NCBI GenBank assembly: GCA_963798505.1
Contig: CAWCTX010000002.1
Location: forward strand, 35,261 to 99,260
DNA length: 64,000 bases
Origin: CAVWSM01 sp963798505
GTDB lineage: Bacteria; Actinomycetota; Actinomycetes; Jiangellales; Jiangellaceae
Reading direction: 5' to 3'
Within the stretch, counting starts at the first letter, position 1, and each line of letters starts with the position of its first letter. The notes under the pieces are model-generated. The model ran no database searches. It was not told where the DNA came from and saw only the letters and a list, made by a program, of their open reading frames with translations. Shown piece after piece: positions 1 to 7,993 of this stretch. A program made the translations under genes and the position numbers.

Positions 1-1136
1 AGCGCACCGACCGCGGCCGGGTGAGCGCCATTCTCGTCGACGACGCAGGGCACCTCGACGACGGCGTCGGGGTCCAGCCCGAGCAGGGCTGAACGGTTGC
101 GCACGTTGAGGATCAGCGTCGCCCGTTCCCCGCTCGCGATTCCGCGCATCAGCCGCAGTGCCACACCCTCGTAGCCCCCGGACAGGTCGTCTTCCTCGCG
201 CGACTCCTCCTGGCCGCGGGCCTCCGCGAGGTAGGTCTCCTCCCGCTCCCGGCGGAACCGCTGCCACGTGTCAAAGGCAGCAGCGGGGTCCCGCGACACC
301 GCGTCGAAGAACCGCTGCTGCTGCTCGGCCAGGAACGCACCTCGCGGCGAGGCGGCCAGCCCGGCGATCGCCTCGTCAGTGCGGTACCAGTAGTAGAGGT
401 ACTCGTTGGGGATCGCGCCGAGCATCCGCAACAGCTCCGCGCCGAACAGCCGCCCCTCCTCGAACGACTCGATCAACTCGTCCGAGGCCAGCAACTCGGG
501 CAGCCGGTCACGCCCGTCGACGTAGGCACCGCGCAGCCAGCCCAGATGGTTGAGCCCCGCGTAGTCGAACCACACCTGCTCGAACGGCACCCCCAGCGCC
601 TGCGCCACCCGCCGGCACAGCCCGAGCGGCGAGTCGCAGATGCCGATGACCCGGTCGCCCAACAGCCTCGACATCGCCTCGGTCACCATCCCTGCGGGGT
701 TGGTGAAGTTGATGACCCACGCGTCGGGTGCCGATGACGCCACGAGCGACCCGATGCGTACGGCCTCCGGCACCGACCGCAGTCCGTAGAGCACGCCGGC
801 GGCGCCGGTCGTCTCCTGCCCGAGCAGCCCCAGCTGCATGGCCGCCGCCTCGTCGGCCGCCCGCGCGCCGAGCCCGCCGACTCGGATCGCCGAGAAGACG
901 AAGTCCGCTCCGCGCAGCGCATCGGCCAGGTCGGTGGTCGTCCGCAGCGCCAGCGAGCCCGCGCTGGCCGCGGCCTGCTGCCGGCAGATCGCCTCGATGG
1001 CCGCGAGCCGGTCGCTCGACACGTCGTGCAGCACGAGCTCGTCGACCAGCGGCGCGCCGCCCGCCGCGTCGGCGAGCAGCGCGCCGTGGACGAGGGGGAC
1101 GCGGAACCCGCCGCCGCCCAGGATCACGAGCCTCAC
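1..1136 (-). CDS. Glycoside hydrolase family 4 (6-phospho-beta-glucosidase-like), 3' end outside window
   Basis: About 378 codons are visible, running off the left edge, so the C-terminus is missing. Translating the minus strand from GTG at 1136 gives a Rossmann start (VRLVILGGGGFRVPLVHGAL), then NFTNPAGMVTEA, GICDSPLGLC and YAGLNHLGWL. These are the signatures of GH4 enzymes, which use NAD+ and a divalent metal to cleave glycosides by a redox-assisted mechanism; the Cys of the CDSP block and the His of NHLGW are the usual metal ligands. Most relatives act on 6-phospho-beta-glucosides, but the family also holds alpha-galactosidases and alpha-glucosidases, so the substrate is uncertain. It is divergent from a PfkB-type kinase and a sugar ABC importer, which suggests one carbohydrate-use locus. 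A weak purine-rich ribosome site (ccggag) precedes the GTG. Confidence 0.85.
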   Translation of the reverse strand, partial: MRLVILGGGGFRVPLVHGALLADAAGGAPLVDELVLHDVSSDRLAAIEAICRQQAAASAGSLALRTTTDLADALRGADFVFSAIRVGGLGARAADEAAAMQLGLLGQETTGAAGVLYGLRSVPEAVRIGSLVASSAPDAWVINFTNPAGMVTEAMSRLLGDRVIGICDSPLGLCRRVAQALGVPFEQVWFDYAGLNHLGWLRGAYVDGRDRLPELLASDELIESFEEGRLFGAELLRMLGAIPNEYLYYWYRTDEAIAGLAASPRGAFLAEQQQRFFDAVSRDPAAAFDTWQRFRREREETYLAEARGQEESREEDDLSGGYEGVALRLMRGIASGERATLILNVRNRSALLGLDPDAVVEVPCVVDENGAHPAAVGA

Positions 1137-1179
1137 GACTCCGGGACGGTACCAGCGCATGCACGTCAGCGCCGCGGAC

Positions 1180-1185
1180 TAGCCT
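1180..1185 (+). promoter_or_regulatory. Predicted -10 box (TAGCCT) of a leaderless promoter for the PfkB-type kinase
   Basis: TAGCCT ends 8 nt before the ATG at 1194 and there is no Shine-Dalgarno sequence between them. This geometry puts the transcript start at or next to the start codon and recurs in front of many genes in the window. Confidence 0.5.
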
Positions 1186-1193
1186 GGCCAGCG

Positions 1194-2312
1194 ATGGAAG
1201 AGCGCATCGTCGTCAGGTCGATCGAAGGCTGCCACCCGGAGCCTCCGCACCGGTTCGACGCGCTCGACCACCGTCGCGGTCCTGGCGACCCGCCATATGA
1301 CCTGTTCCTGGCCGGGACTGTCTTCCTCGACCTCGTGCTGACCGGGCTCGCGACTCCGCCGTCACCCGGCACCGAGGTCATGGCCGAGGGCATGGGTTCG
1401 AGCCCCGGCGGCATCGCCAACCTCGCCGTCGCGGCGAGCCGGCTCGGGCTGCGCACCAGCCTTGCTGCGGCGTTCGCCGAGGATGTCTACGGCGACTTCT
1501 GCTGGCACGCGCTGCACGACCACGAGGGCGTCGACCTGTCGGCGTCGGCGCACTACCGCGGCTGGCACTCCCCCGTGACCGTGTCCCTCGCTCACGCCCG
1601 CGACCGCGCCATGGTCACCCATGCACACCCCGGGCCGGTGAGCTTTGACGACATGATCGGCACGCCGCCGGGATCGCGGGCGGTGTTCGTCGACCTGCAG
1701 GAGGAACCGACCCGTTGGGTCCGTGCCGCGCGCGCCGCGGGCTCGATGGTGTTCGCCGACCTCGGTTGGGATACCGCCGAGCAGTGGGATCCGGCCGTCC
1801 TCGAGCGGCTTGGCGTCGTCGACTGCTTCCTGCCCAACCAGGTCGAGGCGATGGCCTACACGCAGGCGACGTCGCCGGAGGATGCGCTCGACCGGCTCGG
1901 CAAGCACGTCCCCATCGTGGTCGTCACGTGCGGCGCCGACGGCGCGATCGCCGTCGACCAGAACACGGGCGAGCGAGCGACGGCCCCGGCCCTCACCGTC
2001 GATGCGCTCGACCCGACGGGCGCAGGCGACGTGTTCGCCGCATCCTTCGTGCTCGGGACGCTCGCCGGCTGGCCGCTCCGGGATCGGCTCACGTTTGCCA
2101 ACCTGACCGCCGGGCTCTCGGTTCGCCAGTTCGGTGGATCGCTCTCGGCTCCCGGCTGGGGTGACCTCGCGCAGTGGTGGGAGCAGACACGGGCCGAGGA
2201 CGCCGAGCTCGCCGAGGCCTACGGCTTCCTTGATCTCCTGCTGCGTGACGTGACTGATCGCGAGATCCTGTTAAGGGCCACCGCGACCATCGGCCTACGA
2301 CCCGCCCGCTGA
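1194..2312 (+). CDS. PfkB/ribokinase-family carbohydrate kinase
   Basis: 372 residues. The N-terminal half carries the sugar-binding glycine pair in SSPGGIANLAVAASRLG, and the C-terminal signature DPTGAGD lies at residues 273-279, with D279 as the expected catalytic base and the glycines forming the anion hole for the ATP phosphate. The family phosphorylates sugars or nucleosides with ATP. The frame is open upstream to 1026, but that part overlaps the divergent GH4 gene and has no coding character; ATG 1194 was chosen because the fold starts soon after it and a -10-like TAGCCT lies just before. The sugar-importer genes begin 18 bp downstream, so the likely role is phosphorylating the imported sugar or a breakdown product. 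The exact substrate cannot be read from the sequence. Confidence 0.85.
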   Translation: MEERIVVRSIEGCHPEPPHRFDALDHRRGPGDPPYDLFLAGTVFLDLVLTGLATPPSPGTEVMAEGMGSSPGGIANLAVAASRLGLRTSLAAAFAEDVYGDFCWHALHDHEGVDLSASAHYRGWHSPVTVSLAHARDRAMVTHAHPGPVSFDDMIGTPPGSRAVFVDLQEEPTRWVRAARAAGSMVFADLGWDTAEQWDPAVLERLGVVDCFLPNQVEAMAYTQATSPEDALDRLGKHVPIVVVTCGADGAIAVDQNTGERATAPALTVDALDPTGAGDVFAASFVLGTLAGWPLRDRLTFANLTAGLSVRQFGGSLSAPGWGDLAQWWEQTRAEDAELAEAYGFLDLLLRDVTDREILLRATATIGLRPAR

Positions 2313-2330
2313 CTCGAAGGAGCACCACGG

Positions 2331-3668
2331 ATGTCCAGATCCGTACGCGTCACAATCGCAGCGCTCCTTGCCGCAGCCGTCATCGCAGCCTGCGCACCCG
2401 GCGACGACGATGACTCCGAAGGCGCCACCACCGACGTCCAGACCGACGCCTCGCAGCTGGGTGACGTGACTCTCGTCGTGTGGGACCAGGAGGTGCGCGG
2501 CGGCCAGAACGAGCAGATGGAGCAGCTCAACGCGGCGTTCATGGAGAGGTACCCCAACATCACCATCGAGCGCGTGTCGCGGTCCTTCGAGGATCTGCAG
2601 ACACAGGTGCGGCTTGCGCTGTCCGGGGACGACGCGCCGGACGTCACGCAGGTCAACAACGGCCGGGCCGACATGGGCCAGTTCGTCGAGAGCGACCTCA
2701 TCCGCAGCCTCGACCCATGGGCGGAGGCCTACGGCTGGACAGACCGCTTCCCGGAGGCGGTCCGCGCCCTCGCGAGCTATTCGTCCGACGGCGCCACGTT
2801 CGGCTCCGGCGAGCTGTTCGGCCTCGCGCAGATGGGCGAGGTCGTCGGCGTCTACGTCAACGTCGCCAAACTGGTGTCACTGGGGATAGAGGCGCCGAGC
2901 ACGTGGGAGGAGTTCGAGGCTGCGCTCGCCACGGCCAAGCAGGCCGGCGAGATCCCGCTGCAGTTCGGCAACCTCGAGCAGTGGCCCGGCATCCATGTGT
3001 TCGGCACGATCCAGAGCCGCTTCGTCGACCAGGACAGCATCCGCAGCCTCGCCTTCGGGGTCGAGGGGGGCGACTGGACTTCCGACGACAACCAGCAGGC
3101 TGCCGACAAGCTTGTGGAGTTCGTCGACAAGGGCTACTTCACCGATGGCTTCAACGGGGTGGCCTACGACGACGCGGCCGCGGCATTCGGTCGAGGCGAG
3201 GGCGTCTTCCTCATCGGCGGCACCTGGCTGAGCGCCGACCTGTCCACGGCGCTCGGCCAGCAGGTCGGGTTCATCGTGCCGCCGGGAGACGACATCGTGG
3301 CCACGGGCGGCACCAGCTTGCCGTTCGCCATCTCGGCCCGCAGCGAGGCGCCCGACGCTGCCGCGGCCTACATCGACTTCATCACCAGTACGGATGCAAT
3401 GAAGGTCATCACCCTGGAAGGTGGGCTGCCGATCGTCGACGCCGCCACCCAGGTTGTGCCCGACGGCATCCAGCGACAGGTGTTCGTGGCCTGGGACACC
3501 GTCGCGAGCGCCGAAGGAATAGTGCCCTACCTCGACTACGCCACCCCGACGTTCTACGACACACTCACCGCCGCGATCTCAGAGCTCACGGGCAAGCAGA
3601 CGACGCCCGATCAGTTCCTGGACCGCCTGCAGCAGGAGTACAGCGAGTTCGTGGGCTCGGGTGGCTGA
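2331..3668 (+). CDS. Extracellular solute-binding lipoprotein of a sugar ABC importer (family 1)
   Basis: 445 residues. A signal peptide ends in the lipobox VIAAC with Cys21 as the lipidation site, followed by an acidic linker and a family-1 sugar-binding fold (TLVVWDQEVRGGQNEQMEQL at the start, RGEGVFLIGGTW in the C-terminal lobe). It should be anchored outside the membrane and deliver a sugar or oligosaccharide to the two permeases downstream. A good ribosome site (gaaggag) precedes ATG 2331. The stop overlaps the GTG of the first permease by 8 nt, showing translational coupling. The locus has no ATPase gene; many actinobacteria share one MsiK-type ATPase between several sugar importers, which I infer here. 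Confidence 0.9.
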   Translation: MSRSVRVTIAALLAAAVIAACAPGDDDDSEGATTDVQTDASQLGDVTLVVWDQEVRGGQNEQMEQLNAAFMERYPNITIERVSRSFEDLQTQVRLALSGDDAPDVTQVNNGRADMGQFVESDLIRSLDPWAEAYGWTDRFPEAVRALASYSSDGATFGSGELFGLAQMGEVVGVYVNVAKLVSLGIEAPSTWEEFEAALATAKQAGEIPLQFGNLEQWPGIHVFGTIQSRFVDQDSIRSLAFGVEGGDWTSDDNQQAADKLVEFVDKGYFTDGFNGVAYDDAAAAFGRGEGVFLIGGTWLSADLSTALGQQVGFIVPPGDDIVATGGTSLPFAISARSEAPDAAAAYIDFITSTDAMKVITLEGGLPIVDAATQVVPDGIQRQVFVAWDTVASAEGIVPYLDYATPTFYDTLTAAISELTGKQTTPDQFLDRLQQEYSEFVGSGG

Positions 3669-4564
3669 ACCTCGGGCCACGCTCCGAGGGTCAGGGCCGC
3701 CCGGTGAGCCGCGGCGGGTTGCCTACGTCTACCTGCTGCCCGCGCTGGTGCTGTACGCGCTGTTCGTGCTGTGGCCGCTGATCCGGGGCGCCTGGTTCTC
3801 CCTGTATGACTGGGACGGACTGGGCGTCGGCACCTGGGTCGGGGTCGACAACTACGTCGACGTGTTCACCAACGAGGCCCTGCGCGAGTCCTTCCTGCAC
3901 GCACTCGTGCTGATCGTGTTCTACGCCGTACTGCCCACCGGCCTCGGGCTGCTCGTCGCCGCGGTGATGACGCGCGCGCGCATGAGAGGTCTGGGGTTCT
4001 TCCGCACGGTGCTTTTCCTGCCGCAGGTGGTGGCCATGGTGGTCGTCGCGATCGCTTGGCGACGCATCTACGCCCCCGACGGCGCCCTCAACGACCTGCT
4101 ACAACGCCGTCGGGCTCGGGGGCCTCGCCCGCGGCTGGCTCGGCGACTTCACCTGGGCGCTGCCGGCTGTCGGATTCGTCGGCACCTGGGTCGGCACTGG
4201 ACTGTGCATCGTGCTGTTCCTCGCCGGCATGAGCCGCATCCCGCGCGACCTCTACGAGGCGGCCCGCCTCGACGGCGCCGGCGCGCTTCGCGAGTTCCGC
4301 GCGGTCACGCTGCCGTCACTGCGCGGCGAGCTGGCGGTCGCGCTGACGTTGACCGTGGTGGCCGCCCTGCGCACGTTCGACCTCATCTACAACACGACAC
4401 GCGGCGGGCCAGGCACCAGCACCTCGGTTCCGTCGTACGAGGTCTATCACCGCGCGTTCGACCTCGGCCAGGTCGGCGCGGCCTGCGCGCTCGCGATCAC
4501 CCTCACCGCGGTGATCTTCGGGTTCTCTTGGCTGATCACGCGCATCGGTCGGGAGCCGGCGTGA
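3661..4564 (+). pseudogene. Sugar ABC transporter permease (MalF/UgpA type), frameshifted
   Basis: The first part (GTG 3661 to about 4098) encodes a permease N-terminus with membrane helices (VAYVYLLPALVLYALFVLWP and following) down to APDGALNDLL. At about 4099 the frame moves by one base: the continuing protein (YNAVGLGGLARGWLGDFTWA, then the EAA loop EAARLDGAGALREF) is in the next frame and ends at TGA 4562-4564. Taken together it is a normal permease of about 300 residues with one extra or two missing bases. Reading straight on in the first frame gives an arginine-rich non-protein that runs into the second permease. The next gene starts at GTG 4561, overlapping this stop. A sequencing indel and a real lesion cannot be told apart here; if real, the importer is inactive. 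Confidence 0.85.
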
Positions 4565-5379
4565 TCTCGCGCACCGAACGTACGGCGGGCTACCTCATCC
4601 TCGGCGTCTTCGCAGTCTTCTCGCTCTACCCGCTGCTCGGCATCCTCGGCGCGGCCGTCTCCGGGGAACCCGCCGGAACCTCGGGCATCGTGCCCGCCGG
4701 CATCGAGCTCAGCAATTTCACCGAGGCCTGGGACCTGGGCCGGTTCGGCACCTACCTGCGCTCCAGCGTGCTCGTGGCCGTCGTCGTCGTGCTGGCCGCG
4801 TGTGTGCTGTCGGTGATGAGCGGCTACGCGTTCGGCACCATGCAGTTCCGGGGTCGGTCCTGGCTCTACTACCTGTTCGTGCTCGGCATCACGATCCCGA
4901 GCGAAGCGCTCGTGATCCCGCTCTACTTCGACCTGCGCGACCTCGGGCTCACCGACACCTACTGGGCGCTGGTGCTGCCGCAGGCCGCGCAGTCGGTGGC
5001 GTTCGGGACGTTCTGGATGACGAGCTATTTCCGGTCGAGCAGCCGAGACGTCGTGGAAGCGGCGCGGCTGGACGGAGCGACACACCGGCAGGTGCTGTGG
5101 CGGGTGCTGGCACCCATGGGGCGTCCGGCCATCCTCACGATGATGGTCCTGGTGTTCATGTGGACATGGAACGAGTTCCTGCTGCCTCTGGTGATGGTCA
5201 CGTCGGAGTCGCTGCGCACCGCTCCGCTCGGCCTGTCGTTCTTCCAGGGTGAGCACACGTCGTCCTTCGGCCTGCTCGCCGCGGGCGCGGTGATCGTCGC
5301 CTTCCCGATCGTGGTGCTCTACCTGTTCCTCCAACGTCACTTCGTCCAGGGACTGCTCGAGGGCGCCCTCAAGGAGTGA
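4561..5379 (+). CDS. Sugar ABC transporter permease (MalG/UgpE type)
   Basis: 272 residues with about six membrane helices and the cytoplasmic EAA loop EAARLDGATHRQVLWRVLAP, which contacts the ATPase subunit. It is the second half of the heterodimeric channel served by the binding protein at 2331 and the permease at 3661. GTG 4561 overlaps the stop of the first permease (GTGA), so the two are coupled. The frame is also open upstream, but only because the first permease is frameshifted into it. It ends 29 bp before the iron box of the next locus. Confidence 0.92.
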   Translation: MISRTERTAGYLILGVFAVFSLYPLLGILGAAVSGEPAGTSGIVPAGIELSNFTEAWDLGRFGTYLRSSVLVAVVVVLAACVLSVMSGYAFGTMQFRGRSWLYYLFVLGITIPSEALVIPLYFDLRDLGLTDTYWALVLPQAAQSVAFGTFWMTSYFRSSSRDVVEAARLDGATHRQVLWRVLAPMGRPAILTMMVLVFMWTWNEFLLPLVMVTSESLRTAPLGLSFFQGEHTSSFGLLAAGAVIVAFPIVVLYLFLQRHFVQGLLEGALKE

Positions 5380-5405
5380 CCCGGTCGGAGACCGGCCTTG
5401 TGATC

Positions 5406-5424
5406 AGGTAAGGCTTGCCTTACT
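5406..5424 (+). promoter_or_regulatory. IdeR/DtxR-type iron box
   Basis: GTAAGGC (5408-5414) and GCCTTAC (5417-5423) form a perfect 7-2-7 inverted repeat inside the 19-bp stretch AGGTAAGGCTTGCCTTACT (5406-5424), resembling the IdeR/DtxR consensus TTAGGTTAGSCTAACCTAA. It lies about 60 bp before the start of the bfd-bfr pair. In mycobacteria IdeR with iron activates bacterioferritin genes, so the same control is likely here. Confidence 0.75.
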
Positions 5425-5485
5425 GTTGCCTTCGCGCCTGGCCGACCCTCGGTCAGGCGTCGCGCAACCCAGGAGGAGCGAGCTC

Positions 5486-5695
5486 GTGGCGATCGTCTGC
5501 CACTGCGAGGTGGTCACCGACCGCGCCGTCGTCGCGGCGGTGGAGTCCGGCGCCCGCTCGCTCTCCGCAATCTGCCGGGCCACTGGGGCGGGATCGGACT
5601 GCGGTTCCTGCGTGTTCTCGCTGCGGCGGCTCCTGTGCGAGCATGTGGAGATCATCAACCGCACCCCTCGGCAGGTGGAAGGTGCAGCCAGCTAG
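5486..5695 (+). CDS. bfd: Bacterioferritin-associated ferredoxin (BFD-like [2Fe-2S] protein)
   Basis: 69 residues. The four cysteines sit at 5, 7, 39 and 42, giving the Bfd pattern CxC-x31-CxxC (VCHCEVV, then SDCGSC). In species where it has been studied, Bfd binds bacterioferritin and passes electrons to the stored ferric core so that iron can be released. GTG 5486 was chosen because AGGAGG lies at 5471-5476, 9 nt upstream, and the protein then begins right before the first cysteine pair. It overlaps the bacterioferritin start by 14 nt, so the two proteins should be made together. Control by the iron box at 5406 is likely. Confidence 0.9.
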   Translation: MAIVCHCEVVTDRAVVAAVESGARSLSAICRATGAGSDCGSCVFSLRRLLCEHVEIINRTPRQVEGAAS

Positions 5696-6158
5696 CCCTC
5701 GCGTCGTCGAGCTGCTCAACGACGCGCTCACCCTCGAGCTCACCGTCGTCAACACCTACTTCCTGCACGCCCGCATGCTCGACAATTGGGGTTTCGGCAA
5801 GCTTGGCAAGGCGTTCTACGACTTCTCCATCGAGGAGATGAAGGACGCCGACTCACTGATCAACCGCATCCTCCTGTTCGACGGACACCCCAATCTCCAA
5901 CGCCTCAACAACATCCACACCGGCGAGGACGCCGAGGAGATGTTGAGGCTGGCACTCGAGGGAGAGAAGGGAGCCGTCAAGCAGTTCACCAACAGCGCCG
6001 CGGAGTGCCGCGAGCTGGGTGACCTGGCCACCGCGTCCGTCTTCGAGGAGATGGCGCGCGACGAGGAAGAGCACGTCGACTGGTTCGAGAGCCAGCTCGA
6101 CGCGATCGAGCGGGTCGGCGTCCAGCAGTACCTCGCGCAGCAGATCAAGACCGGCTGA
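5682..6158 (+). CDS. bfr: Bacterioferritin
   Basis: 158 residues, the same length as the E. coli protein. Ferroxidase-centre residues are visible: E19 (E. coli E18), Y26, E52 (E51), the Glu equivalent to E94 in LEGEKGAV, and the DEEEHVDW block matching E127 and H130. The heme ligand Met is present as M53. The ligand equivalent to His54 is replaced by Asp55 (EEMKDAD where EEMKHAD is usual), which could change iron oxidation. The protein should form a 24-mer shell storing ferric iron. GTG 5682 follows a purine-rich stretch (aggtggaa) and gives the standard N-terminus. The 3' end overlaps the convergent sigma factor gene by 14 nt. Confidence 0.92.
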   Translation: MQPASPRVVELLNDALTLELTVVNTYFLHARMLDNWGFGKLGKAFYDFSIEEMKDADSLINRILLFDGHPNLQRLNNIHTGEDAEEMLRLALEGEKGAVKQFTNSAAECRELGDLATASVFEEMARDEEEHVDWFESQLDAIERVGVQQYLAQQIKTG

Positions 6159-7407
6159 CCGCGGCAGCGGCGCGACCCTTGAGGAGCCTGCGCTCCCGCT
6201 GGGTGGGCGCCAGGGTCGCCGCGCGCTCGAGCGCGTCAGCGGCCTCAGCGTGGCGTCCGAGGCGAGTGAGGACGTCACCCCGCACGGCGCCCACGAGGTG
6301 ATAGCCAGCCATCCGCGGGTCGTCCGCGATCGCGTCGAGCGCCTTCAGCGCCGCTGCCGGCCCGTCGGCGTACAGCAAGGCGACCGCACGGTTCAGCTCC
6401 ACGACCGGCGACGGCGCGATCTGCGTCAACGCGTCGTAGAGCGCGACGATCGCCTCCCAGTCGGTGTCCGCAAAGTCGCTGGCGCGCGCGTGGCACGCCG
6501 CGATCGCGGCCTGCAGCGTGTACGGGCCGAGCGGCCGCCGGAGCGCGATCGCGCGGTCCAGCGCGGCAAGGCCGTGCTTGATGAGAGTGCGATCCCACCG
6601 CGAACGGTCCTGATCCTCCAGCAGCACGACCTCACCGTCGCGGCTCGTGCGCGCGCCAAATCGCGAGGCCTGCAGCTCCATGAGCGCCACGAGCCCGTGC
6701 GTCTCCGGCTCGCGCGGCAGCAGGCCGGCAACGACGCGTCCCAGCCGCATCGCCTCCATCGCGAGGTCGCGCCGCACCCAGCTGTCGCCGGACGTCGCGG
6801 CGTACCCCTCGTTGAACACGAGGTAGATCACCTCGAGCACGGCGGACAGCCGGGCGGGCAGTTGATCCTCCTGCGGCACCTCGAACGGCACCTGGGCCTC
6901 GGCGAGCGTGCGCTTGGCCCGCGAGATGCGCTGCCGCACCGTCGCGGGTGGCACGAGGAACGCGTGGGCGATCTCCTCGGTTGTGAGTCCGCCCACGAGT
7001 CGCAGTGTGAGGGCGACCCGAGACGTGCCTGGCAGCAGCGGGTGGCAGGCGATGAACACGAGGGAGAGCAGGTCGTCGCCTATCGCGTCCTCGGTAACGG
7101 CGTCGGCGGCGGGCATGATGCCGGCCCCCGACGCCGCAAGGTCCGCAGTGAGCTGGGCGTACTTGACGTCGCGAACGCGCTCACGGCGCACCAGGTCCAC
7201 CGCCCGGTGCTTGGCCGTCGCCATGAGCCAGGCGCCCGGGTTGCGCGGAATCCCCTTTCGCGGCCACTGCTCGAGGGCGATCACGAACGCGTCCTGGGCG
7301 AGCTCCTCAGCCAACCCGACGTCACGGACGAGCCGCACCAGCGTGGCGATCAGGCGCGGTGACTCGATCCGCCAGATGGCTTCGATCGTCCGATCGGTGT
7401 CGGTCAT
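6145..7407 (-). CDS. ECF42-type RNA polymerase sigma factor with C-terminal extension
   Basis: 420 residues, much longer than a basic ECF sigma factor. Region 2 lies near the start (VGLAEELAQDAFVIALEQW, ATAKHRAVDLVRRERVRD), region 4 follows (LVGGLTTEEIAHAFLVPPAT), and about 220 residues of helical, TPR-like extension make up the rest. This layout, together with a DGPF-motif gene directly upstream, is what defines the ECF42 group. These have no classical anti-sigma factor; the C-terminal extension is thought to control activity. ATG 7407 was chosen because region 2 starts close to it; the frame is open upstream only through the partner gene. 17 bp separate it from that gene's stop, so they form one operon. 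Confidence 0.85.
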   Translation of the reverse strand: MTDTDRTIEAIWRIESPRLIATLVRLVRDVGLAEELAQDAFVIALEQWPRKGIPRNPGAWLMATAKHRAVDLVRRERVRDVKYAQLTADLAASGAGIMPAADAVTEDAIGDDLLSLVFIACHPLLPGTSRVALTLRLVGGLTTEEIAHAFLVPPATVRQRISRAKRTLAEAQVPFEVPQEDQLPARLSAVLEVIYLVFNEGYAATSGDSWVRRDLAMEAMRLGRVVAGLLPREPETHGLVALMELQASRFGARTSRDGEVVLLEDQDRSRWDRTLIKHGLAALDRAIALRRPLGPYTLQAAIAACHARASDFADTDWEAIVALYDALTQIAPSPVVELNRAVALLYADGPAAALKALDAIADDPRMAGYHLVGAVRGDVLTRLGRHAEAADALERAATLAPTQRERRLLKGRAAAAVSRS

Positions 7408-7424
7408 CGCCCGCCCCAGGTCGC

Positions 7425-7865
7425 TCAGCGGGCGCCGTGCTGCGCCCGGATCTCCTCCGCGAGCCGGGCGTCCCTCTCCCGCTGCTCCGGGGTGTACTCG
7501 GCCCCGAAGTCCTCGGCGGCGAAGACAGGCCGCACCTCGAGGATCTGCGTTGCCCCGTACTTCGGGTCGTACGGGCACTTCTTCGCCCACTCGATGGCCT
7601 CCTCGAGCGACCTGACCTCCCAGATCCAGAAGCCGGCGACGATCTCCTTCGATTCGGTGAACGGGCCATCGACGACCGACGTCTCGCCGCGCTGGAACAC
7701 CACCTGCGCGCCATTGCTGCTCGGCTGCACACCCTGGCCGTCGAGCATGATGCCGGCCTTGACGAGCTGCTCGTTGTAGGCGCCCATCTCTTGGAGCATC
7801 TCTTCGCTCGGGGTGACGTTCCCCTCGTCCGCGGCGTCGCCCTTGATCAGGACCATGACCTTCAT
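7425..7865 (-). CDS. DGPF-motif YciI-like protein, partner of the ECF42 sigma factor
   Basis: 146 residues of the YCII/DGPF family. The name-giving motif is VVDGPFTESKE, with DGPF at residues 66-69. The fold is a small ferredoxin-like barrel; the biochemical function of these proteins is unknown, although genes of this type are regular targets and neighbours of ECF42 sigma factors. ATG 7865 is preceded by an excellent ribosome site (gaggagg, about 7 nt upstream); an in-frame upstream Met at 7880 would overlap that site. The sigma factor gene follows directly, so the pair is co-transcribed and perhaps autoregulated. Confidence 0.88.
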   Translation of the reverse strand: MKVMVLIKGDAADEGNVTPSEEMLQEMGAYNEQLVKAGIMLDGQGVQPSSNGAQVVFQRGETSVVDGPFTESKEIVAGFWIWEVRSLEEAIEWAKKCPYDPKYGATQILEVRPVFAAEDFGAEYTPEQRERDARLAEEIRAQHGAR

Positions 7866-7993
7866 GACGTTCCTCCTCACTGGGTTACCGCCTCGACCGT
7901 AGTGCCGTGGCGGGTGCGGTCACCATGACGTCGAATGGGCGACCCATGGTTGCGACACCCGACCGCGGATTTCTCGTGACATACCCTGCGCTG

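Noticed and set aside
3661..5379. One long ORF apparently fusing the two sugar permeases
   Set aside because: The middle third is arginine-rich nonsense. The real first permease changes frame near 4099 and the second has its own GTG at 4561.
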